Below are positions 5,581-9,521 of a DNA stretch of 9,521 bases, piece after piece (position 1 is the stretch's first letter; each line of letters opens with the position of its first letter). Where the stretch lies: assembly GCA_001004085.1 (NCBI GenBank), contig LCQJ01000009.1:1-9521 (forward strand), in the 5' to 3' direction. The notes under the pieces are model-generated. The model saw nothing but the letters and a program-made list of their open reading frames with translations. It did no database searches and was not told the origin of the DNA. Source of the stretch: Parcubacteria group bacterium GW2011_GWA2_50_10b (GTDB lineage Bacteria > Patescibacteriota > Minisyncoccia > Phycocordibacterales > Zambryskibacteraceae). Made by a program: the position numbers and the translations under genes.

Positions 5581-6161
5581 TGAAGCTAAAAGAAGAACAG
5601 ACATTCGTACTGATAAAACCAGACGCAGTCCAGAAAGGTTTAATCGGAGAAATCATAAAAAGGTTTGAACAAAGAGATTTAAAAATAGTGGCACTAGAAA
5701 TGTTCCAGCCAACTACAAAACAGATTGATGATCATTATCCCAAAGACAACGCATGGATTACACGTTTAGGGGAAAAAAGCCTTAGTACATACAAAAAATA
5801 TGGCATAGACCCTAAACCATTGGTTGGGAGTGATGATCCGGCTAAAATTGGCCCATTAGTGCGTAGCTGGGTTATTGACTACATGACTGCCGCTCCCTTG
5901 GTTCGCATGGTTGTCCAAGGACTTCATGCTGTTGATACGGTTCGTAAGATTGCAGGCCCCACCCTTCCATTTCAAGCGGATATAGGGACAATCAGGGGTG
6001 ATTTCTCGATCGATTCCCCTGCTCTTGCCAATAGCGAGAAACGTGCAGTAATGAATCTTGTGCATGCTTCAGAAACACCAGAAGAAGCTCAACATGAGAT
6101 AAAACACTGGTTTGGCGATATTAAAACCCTAAGTTATAAACGTTTTGGTGTTGATGCATAA
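5580..6161 (+). CDS. ndk: Nucleoside diphosphate kinase, long form with an insertion
   Basis: This enzyme transfers phosphate from NTPs to NDPs through a phosphohistidine. The N-terminus TFVLIKPDAVQKGLIGEII carries the conserved K13 and the following helix. RGDFSIDS (139-146) and NLVHAS (159-164) give the catalytic H162, and the C-terminal WF at 177-178 is also typical. At 193 residues it is some 45-50 longer than common Ndk, with the extra segment between roughly residues 55 and 105 (around YGIDPKPLVGSDDPAKIGP). Codon use is visibly more AT-rich than the ribosomal genes, so it may have joined this locus separately. Its start ATG overlaps the last base of palindromic copy C. Confidence 0.93.
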   Translation: MKLKEEQTFVLIKPDAVQKGLIGEIIKRFEQRDLKIVALEMFQPTTKQIDDHYPKDNAWITRLGEKSLSTYKKYGIDPKPLVGSDDPAKIGPLVRSWVIDYMTAAPLVRMVVQGLHAVDTVRKIAGPTLPFQADIGTIRGDFSIDSPALANSEKRAVMNLVHASETPEEAQHEIKHWFGDIKTLSYKRFGVDA

Positions 6162-6269
6162 GAGTATTTTAGAGTAAGAGAAATCGAACAAGCATTCATA
6201 AGGCCAAATACGGAATATTTTCAAGAGAAAGTCTATACGATATTAACAGTTTTTCTCATTCTCATACGT

Positions 6270-6275
6270 TATAAT
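6270..6275 (+). promoter_or_regulatory. -10 element of the candidate 6S RNA promoter
   Basis: TATAAT at 6270-6275 would start transcription at about 6282, which is the first base of the 10-bp closing helix of the downstream RNA. No good -35 is seen at 16-18 bases; TTAACA at 6243-6248 is 21 bases away. The preceding stretch (6162-6269) is AT-rich and shows no gene and no obvious terminator for ndk. Confidence 0.5.
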
Positions 6276-6281
6276 AGTGGC

Positions 6282-6413
6282 AGGGTTATTTGAGGTATTA
6301 TCTAGCTAAAACATTTTCAGGGAGTCTTATGTCTTTGTACCCCTTGGGGCACAAAGCTGACACCCACCTAGTTTTAACAACTAGGGTATACCAAAATAAC
6401 CCTACCAAAGATT
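6282..6413 (+). ncRNA. ssrS: Structured small RNA, probable 6S RNA
   Basis: The stretch folds as one long rod. The closing helix pairs 6282-6291 with 6394-6403 (10 bp), then GGTAT (6294-6298) pairs with ATACC (6388-6392) to bound a large internal bubble. On the 3' side of the bubble a hairpin forms (6367-6373 with 6379-6385). At the far end TCAG/CTGA, CTTTGT/ACAAAG (6333-6338 with 6351-6356) and CCC-CTTG-GGG make the terminal stem-loop. The segment GACACCCACCTAG...CTAGGGTATA resembles, from memory, the 3' side of the 6S RNA central bubble. 6S RNA mimics an open promoter and binds the RNA polymerase holoenzyme. A promoter-like -10 precedes it and a terminator follows. No protein frame fits. 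The 6S identity is an inference; the structured RNA itself is better supported. Confidence 0.6.
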
Positions 6414-6436
6414 CCGACCGTTGGGTCGGTATTTTT
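6411..6436 (+). terminator. Rho-independent terminator of the small RNA
   Basis: CCGACC (6414-6419) and GGTCGG (6424-6429) form a 6-bp stem around GTTG, extended outward by two A-T pairs after one mismatch. The T-run 6432-6436 follows at once. It ends the RNA transcribed from about 6282 and lies 16 bases before the next gene. Confidence 0.85.
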
Positions 6437-6452
6437 GTTAGAATAGGCAGAT

Positions 6453-6860
6453 ATGAATAGCAAATACCCGCTTCTATACTCCAGCTTAATGGCCGCCGTT
6501 ATTTTCGGTATATTCCATTTTGTAGCGGACAGTTTTTATTTTTACTGGACTTACTGGTGGTCAGATATGGTTATGCATTTTTTGGCCGGAGTGGTCGGAG
6601 GACTTGCCACTTATAGCGTCCTGTTCGAATCGGGTTTATGGCGCAGAAATTCTCAGACCGCTTTGATGCGCGTTATCATAGTGCTATTTTGTGTCATGAC
6701 CGTAGGTGTGGCTTGGGAATGGCTAGAGTACATCAATGGTATGACCTACGCGCCCGAAGGATATTTAATAGACACACTTTCCGATTTGGTGCTGGACGGA
6801 CTGGGGGCGCTCATCGCGAATCTTATTTGTGTCAGGAGTAACGCGCGCGTTAATGGCTAG
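6453..6860 (+). CDS. Small four-helix membrane protein, DUF2238/YjdF-like
   Basis: This 135-residue protein has about four hydrophobic helices (near residues 7-30, 37-58, 69-92 and 111-127) and no signal peptide apart from the first helix. Polar motifs within or near the membrane are WSDMVMHFLAG, AWEWLEYINGM and DTLSDLVLDGLGALIAN. This spacing of D..H, WE..E and DT..D...D..GA is what I recall for the DUF2238/YjdF family of uncharacterised membrane proteins. I cannot give a function. The ATG follows the small-RNA terminator by 16 bases without a Shine-Dalgarno site. Its last eight bases overlap the start of the ribonuclease gene, suggesting translational coupling. Confidence 0.75.
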   Translation: MNSKYPLLYSSLMAAVIFGIFHFVADSFYFYWTYWWSDMVMHFLAGVVGGLATYSVLFESGLWRRNSQTALMRVIIVLFCVMTVGVAWEWLEYINGMTYAPEGYLIDTLSDLVLDGLGALIANLICVRSNARVNG

Positions 6861-8217
6861 ACTGACTTGTTACGGCGGCGCCGGGGCGACGACCGGAGCC
6901 AATTTTTTACTGGAGTTCGGTGGTAAAAAAATACTGGTTGATTGTGGCATGCTTCAGGGAGCGGGGGAGGCTAAAACAGAGAATGCCAAAAAATTTTCTT
7001 ATGACCCGAAAGAAATAGATTTTCTCTTCATCACGCACGCGCACATTGACCACGTCGGGCTCATCCCGAAACTCTACAAGGAAGGCTTCCGGGGCGAGAT
7101 TTATTCCACCGCCGAGACCAAAAGCATCGCCGAGCTCCTGCTCATGGATTCCGCCAAGATTAACGGCAACAGCGCCGAGCCTCTCTACGAACCCGCTGAT
7201 GCGCTGGATACGCTCGGGCTTTGGAAAACGCTCTCGTATCATGAGCCGCGTGATTTCGGTGACCTGCCTGCCGGCGAGGCAGGGTTCAAGCTGGAACTTT
7301 ACAACGCTGGCCACGTGCTGGGTTCGGCTATGCTTAAACTGACTGGCCCAAGCGGCCGGAGCATGCTCTTCTCCGGGGATATCGGCAATTCGCCTTCGCC
7401 CATCTTGCCTGATGTGGAAAAGGTTTCCGGCCTTGATTATCTTCTTATGGAGAGTGTCTACGGCGACCGGAACCATGAGAGCAAGTCGGAGCGCGATTTG
7501 AAATTCGAAAAGGCCGTCTCCGACGGCATCAAGCGCGGCGGCACCATTCTCATTCCGGCCTTTTCGCTCGAACGCACGCAAATCATTCTCTACGAGCTCG
7601 ACAATCTTTTTGAATCCGGCCGGTTGCCTGCCGTACCGGTCTTTCTCGACTCGCCTTTGGCCATCCGCATCACCGAGATTTACGAGAAGGTCAAAAATCT
7701 TTACAACGCCGTAAGCGAGAAAGACAAGCGCGAGGGAGACGATATTTTCAAATTCCCCAAACTGAAAGAGACCGCCACGGTCCGCGACTCGAGAGAGATT
7801 GCCAAAGTGCCTGGTGCCAAAATCATTATTGCCGGCTCCGGGATGTCCTCTGGTGGCCGGATTCTCGCACACGAAGAAATGTTTCTGCCCGACCCCAACT
7901 CCACCATCATCCTCGCCGGCTATCAGGCGGCCGGCACTTTGGGCAGGCAGATTGAAGAAGGGGTGAAAGAGGTAGTCATCGACGGCAGCCGGGTCGCTGT
8001 CAAAGCCAAAGTGGAAATCATTCATGGCTTCTCCGCTCATGCCGATTCCGACGCGCTGGTCAGATTCGTCGAAGCGAGCGCCGGCACGCTCAAAAAAGTT
8101 TTTGTGGCTATGGGTGAGCCGAAGTCCGCCATCTTCCTCGCCCAGCGTTTGCGTGATGAATTGGAAGTCGATGCCGTAGTGGCCGAGAAGGGGAAAGTCT
8201 ACGAATTGGATTTGTAG
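6853..8217 (+). CDS. Metallo-beta-lactamase/beta-CASP ribonuclease (Ysh1/CPSF73-like, COG1236 type)
   Basis: Starting from the ATG at 6853 the product is 454 residues; MARLTCYGGAGATTGANF is a typical family opening, so the in-frame GTG at 6829 is less likely. Metal-site motifs are all present: D30 (LVDCGM), HAHIDH (62-67), H154 (AGHVLGSAM) and D176 (FSGDIG). The beta-CASP part shows ESVYGDR (200-206), SGMSSGGR (329-336) and HGFSAHAD (391-398), followed by the C-terminal RNA-specificity domain. Relatives cleave RNA as endo- or exonucleases in the cytoplasm. An AGGAG lies 14 bases before the ATG, rather far. Residues 138-144 (LPAGEAG) are encoded by a palindrome. The TAG stop is the end of a GTAG at the foot of the REP hairpin. 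Confidence 0.93.
   Translation: MARLTCYGGAGATTGANFLLEFGGKKILVDCGMLQGAGEAKTENAKKFSYDPKEIDFLFITHAHIDHVGLIPKLYKEGFRGEIYSTAETKSIAELLLMDSAKINGNSAEPLYEPADALDTLGLWKTLSYHEPRDFGDLPAGEAGFKLELYNAGHVLGSAMLKLTGPSGRSMLFSGDIGNSPSPILPDVEKVSGLDYLLMESVYGDRNHESKSERDLKFEKAVSDGIKRGGTILIPAFSLERTQIILYELDNLFESGRLPAVPVFLDSPLAIRITEIYEKVKNLYNAVSEKDKREGDDIFKFPKLKETATVRDSREIAKVPGAKIIIAGSGMSSGGRILAHEEMFLPDPNSTIILAGYQAAGTLGRQIEEGVKEVVIDGSRVAVKAKVEIIHGFSAHADSDALVRFVEASAGTLKKVFVAMGEPKSAIFLAQRLRDELEVDAVVAEKGKVYELDL
7263..7283. repeat. Small palindrome inside the ribonuclease gene
   Basis: CCTGCCTGCCGGC followed by GAGGCAGG is a perfect 20-base palindrome except for one inserted G at 7276. It lies in the coding sequence between DFGD and FKLELYNAGHVLG and encodes LPAGEAG in frame. 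Palindromes of CTGCCTGCCGGCAGGCAG type, giving LPAGRQ-like peptides, are familiar to me from Parcubacteria genomes. I recall this rather than checked it. Confidence 0.6.
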
Positions 8218-8244
8218 CCACTTGGCGGTCCAACCGCCAAGTGG
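8218..8244. repeat. REP-like hairpin, left of the transposase
   Basis: A perfect 12-bp stem (8218-8229 with 8233-8244) closes a CCA loop. GTAG at 8214-8217 lies directly at its 5' foot, as described for REP sequences recognised by RAYT enzymes. That TAG is also the stop codon of the ribonuclease gene, so the hairpin starts on the base after the stop. No T-run follows, so it is not a standard terminator, though it could protect the 3' end of the mRNA. Confidence 0.85.
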
Positions 8245-8256
8245 TAAAGTATTTAT

Positions 8257-8871
8257 ATGAGGAAAGTACCTTTTGTCGGTGATGAGTATTACCATATTTA
8301 TAATAGAGGCGTAGATAAGCGCCGGATATTTGAAGACAGCAAGGATTTAAATAGGTTCTTTCAAAGTATTAATGAATTTAATTCCATCGAACCTATCGGA
8401 AGTATTTTTGAAAACTCTTTTAATAAGAAAAAAGATAATGAAAAATTAGTAGAAATAATTTGTTATTGTCTTAATCCAAACCACTTCCATTTTGTTTTGA
8501 GGCAACTCGTTGAAAACGGTATCAGTGAGTTTATGAAAAGAATAGGGGGTTATACCTGGTACTTCAATAATCGACATAAGAGAAATGGGGCATTATTTCA
8601 GGGTAGATTTAGATCTAGTCACATCGGTTCTAATGAATATCTCTTGCATGTAAGCGCTTATGTAAATTTAAACAACAGATTTAAGGGGAAGCCGTATCCG
8701 CTTAGCAGATCAAGCTGGGGTGAATATTTGGGGGAGGAAAATGAGTACATGTGTAATACAGGAATTGTGCTAGGGCAATTTAAAAATTCAAAAGAATACC
8801 AAAAATTTGCTTCATCTTCTTTGAAGGATATTCTGAGAAGGAAAGAGATGGTAAAAGATTTGGAAACTTAG
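8257..8871 (+). CDS. REP-associated tyrosine transposase (Y1_Tnp, IS200-like HUH family)
   Basis: The 204-residue protein has the Y1 transposase signatures: YHIYNRGVDKRRIF (12-25), the metal-binding HFH (76-78) in CLNPNHFHFVL, then WYFNNRHKRNGALFQGRFRS (101-120) and SAYVNLNN, with Y135 as the probable catalytic tyrosine. Such RAYT proteins cut and join single-stranded REP hairpins by a 5'-phosphotyrosine intermediate. Residues 44-62 hold a low-complexity, AT-rich insertion. Length is normal for the family and all key residues are present, so it may be active. It is flanked by two REP-like hairpins in opposite orientation and is more AT-rich than neighbouring genes. There is no Shine-Dalgarno site before the ATG. 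The stop TAG abuts the right hairpin. Confidence 0.93.
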   Translation: MRKVPFVGDEYYHIYNRGVDKRRIFEDSKDLNRFFQSINEFNSIEPIGSIFENSFNKKKDNEKLVEIICYCLNPNHFHFVLRQLVENGISEFMKRIGGYTWYFNNRHKRNGALFQGRFRSSHIGSNEYLLHVSAYVNLNNRFKGKPYPLSRSSWGEYLGEENEYMCNTGIVLGQFKNSKEYQKFASSSLKDILRRKEMVKDLET

Positions 8872-8899
8872 CTACTTGGCGGTTGGACCGCCAAGTAGC
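8871..8899. repeat. REP-like hairpin, right of the transposase
   Basis: A perfect 13-bp stem (8871-8883 with 8887-8899) closes a TGG loop. The core is identical to that of the left hairpin, while the loop is its complement. TTAG at 8868-8871 takes the place of the GTAG found at the left. The first base overlaps the last base of the transposase stop codon. Confidence 0.85.
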
Positions 8900-8920
8900 G
8901 GGCGAACTGGATTTAAATCG

Positions 8921-8929
8921 TGCTATAAT
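8921..8929 (+). promoter_or_regulatory. Extended -10 promoter of the 80-residue gene
   Basis: TGC at 8921-8923 directly precedes a perfect TATAAT (8924-8929), forming an extended -10 element. There is no clear -35 (GGCGAA at 17 bases), which extended -10 promoters can tolerate. Transcription would begin near 8936, about 26 bases before the ATG at 8962. It lies just downstream of the right REP hairpin. Confidence 0.65.
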
Positions 8930-8949
8930 AAAAATCTAGACAGTTCACT

Positions 8950-8956
8950 AAGGAGG
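8950..8956 (+). promoter_or_regulatory. Strong Shine-Dalgarno site AAGGAGG
   Basis: AAGGAGG followed by T is a near-perfect anti-16S match, five bases before the ATG at 8962. It decides this start over the in-frame GTG at 8956, which lies within the site. It is the only such site seen before any gene in the window. Confidence 0.85.
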
Positions 8957-8961
8957 TGTGG

Positions 8962-9204
8962 ATGGGGAAGCTCGTTATTGTCACCAAAAAGGTTCTCGAG
9001 GTTAACAAGATTTACAGGGGTCTTGAGTGTGGTCCATGGCACGAACCGGAGCCCTACCAGTGTTTCCTGGTGATTGGAGAAAGCACTGAAGAGGAATGGA
9101 TTGATTGCCTGGTCGGCTTCCACGGCGAGAAGGAAAGGTCCTGGCTCGAAATGGCCGCGGCTATTAATGGCCCCTGGAATTACTACGAAATCGTGACAGA
9201 TTAG
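8962..9204 (+). CDS. Uncharacterised 80-residue acidic protein
   Basis: I do not recognise this protein. It begins MGKLVIVTKKVLEVNK and ends NYYEIVTD, with no signal peptide or membrane helix. It is rich in Trp, Glu and Gly, with WHEPEPYQCFLVIGE and EEEWIDCLVGFHGE in the middle and two Cys at about residues 23 and 34 plus one at 49. The alternating hydrophobic pattern suggests a small mixed alpha/beta cytosolic fold. The start at 8962 is set by a strong Shine-Dalgarno site and an extended -10 promoter. It forms its own transcription unit, closed by a terminator shared with the convergent rplT. The regular signals argue that it is a real, well-expressed gene. Confidence 0.8.
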   Translation: MGKLVIVTKKVLEVNKIYRGLECGPWHEPEPYQCFLVIGESTEEEWIDCLVGFHGEKERSWLEMAAAINGPWNYYEIVTD

Positions 9205-9206
9205 GC

Positions 9207-9238
9207 GAGAAAAAGGCCGACTTTAGTCGGCCGTTCTC
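9207..9238. terminator. Bidirectional terminator between the small gene and rplT
   Basis: GGCCGAC (9215-9221) and GTCGGCC (9226-9232) form a perfect 7-bp stem around TTTA, with a second outer pairing GAGAA (9207-9211)/TTCTC (9234-9238). On the minus strand the stem is followed by a run of five T, giving a strong terminator for rplT. On the plus strand the tail is a weaker GTTCTCCTTTATTT. It lies exactly in the gap between the two convergent genes. Confidence 0.85.
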
Positions 9239-9240
9239 CT

Positions 9241-9521
9241 TTATTTAACCGATTCGAGAATTTTCTTGAAAGTTTCGGGATGATTTTCGGCGAGGAGAGC
9301 GAGAATCTTGCGGTCGAGAGCGATATTGCACTTTTTGAGCATCGGGATGAACTTGGAGTAGGACATGTCGTTTTGTTTGAGGAGAGCGGACATACGCACG
9401 TTCCAGAGGCGGCGGAAATCACCTTTCTTATCTTTGCGGTGGTCGAAGGAATAAGTGCCGGCGTGGAAAATGGCTTCGTTGGCCTGACGCTCCTTGGTGC
9501 CGCGCCCGTGGCGGTAGCCTT
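9241..9521 (-). CDS. rplT: 50S ribosomal protein L20 (bL20), N-terminus outside the window
   Basis: Read on the minus strand, the frame enters at the right edge and ends at TAA (9243-9241). The 93 visible residues match bL20: GYRHGRGTKERQANEAIFHAG, then DFRRLWNVRMSALLKQN, SYSKFIPMLKKCNIALDRK and the ending ETFKKILESVK. bL20 binds 23S rRNA early in 50S assembly. Roughly 25 N-terminal residues are missing beyond the edge. In most bacteria rplT follows infC and rpmI, which would lie to the right of this window. It converges on the 80-residue gene and shares its terminator. Confidence 0.95.
   Translation of the reverse strand, partial: GYRHGRGTKERQANEAIFHAGTYSFDHRKDKKGDFRRLWNVRMSALLKQNDMSYSKFIPMLKKCNIALDRKILALLAENHPETFKKILESVK

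Larger units (their letters stand above)
8218..8899. mobile_element. REP-RAYT unit (transposase gene with flanking REP hairpins)
   Basis: A Y1-type transposase gene (8257-8871) is enclosed by two hairpins with the same CTTGGCGGT...ACCGCCAAG core, at 8218-8244 and 8871-8899. The loops are CCA and TGG, so the two hairpins are in opposite orientation. The gene between them is clearly more AT-rich than its neighbours. This arrangement is the known REPtron layout. No flanking target duplication is evident, as expected for HUH transposases. Confidence 0.8.

Noticed and set aside
6829..6852. GTG start for the ribonuclease at 6829
   Set aside because: The family opening begins at the ATG at 6853 and no ribosome-binding site precedes the GTG.
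8218..8244. Left REP hairpin as an intrinsic terminator of the ribonuclease gene
   Set aside because: The stem is strong but no T-run follows, and its match to the right hairpin fits a REP element better.
6907..8295. Minus-strand open frame of 462 codons opposite the ribonuclease gene
   Set aside because: It mirrors a plus-strand gene that has all catalytic motifs; the antisense product shows no recognisable domain and the frame is open because of codon bias.
8956..8961. GTG start for the 80-residue protein at 8956
   Set aside because: The GTG lies within the Shine-Dalgarno sequence itself; ATG at 8962 has the correct spacing.

Overview
The window looks like a chromosomal segment of a Patescibacteria/CPR bacterium, most likely of the Parcubacteria. 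I infer this from a ribosomal protein cluster with no uL30 gene between S5 and L15, an unusually short L15, a zinc-ribbon S14, very tight gene packing with almost no Shine-Dalgarno sites, and many short palindromes at gene borders. TGA is used as a stop (S8, methionine aminopeptidase), so the code is the standard bacterial one and not the recoded one of Gracilibacteria/Absconditabacteria.

Region 1 (1-5501, + strand) begins with the end of an unidentified gene and a hairpin terminator. It continues as a spc-type operon: S14, S8, L6, L18, S5, L15, SecY, a short-LID adenylate kinase and methionine aminopeptidase (Map). Together these genes supply ribosome assembly, membrane protein insertion, nucleotide balance and N-terminal methionine removal. 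The usual continuation (infA, rpmJ, rpsM, rpsK, rpsD, rpoA, rplQ) is absent. The next gene is a long nucleoside diphosphate kinase (5580-6161) of clearly more AT-rich composition.

Region 2 (6162-8217) holds a candidate structured RNA that I read as a 6S RNA, with its own -10 box and terminator. It is followed by a four-helix membrane protein of DUF2238/YjdF type that overlaps by 8 bases a beta-CASP metallo-beta-lactamase ribonuclease.

Region 3 (8218-9521) is an accessory block. A REP-associated tyrosine transposase (RAYT) lies between two REP-like hairpins. An 80-residue protein of unknown function follows, with the only strong Shine-Dalgarno site in the window and an extended -10 promoter. 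A bidirectional terminator then separates it from the convergent L20 gene, which runs off the right edge on the minus strand.

The most interesting signal is a family of three related 67-78 bp palindromic elements (1731-1798, 4671-4737, 5503-5580). They share terminal arms of the form CCCRTTAGAA...TTCTAAYGGG and each sits at the start of a housekeeping gene. Two of the three are flanked by 4-5 bp direct duplications (TGGA, ATGAA) that contain the start codon. This suggests a MITE-like element that inserts at start codons and has added N-terminal residues to S5 and Map. Two further AT-rich palindromes of different sequence occupy the S8/L6 and SecY/Adk borders.
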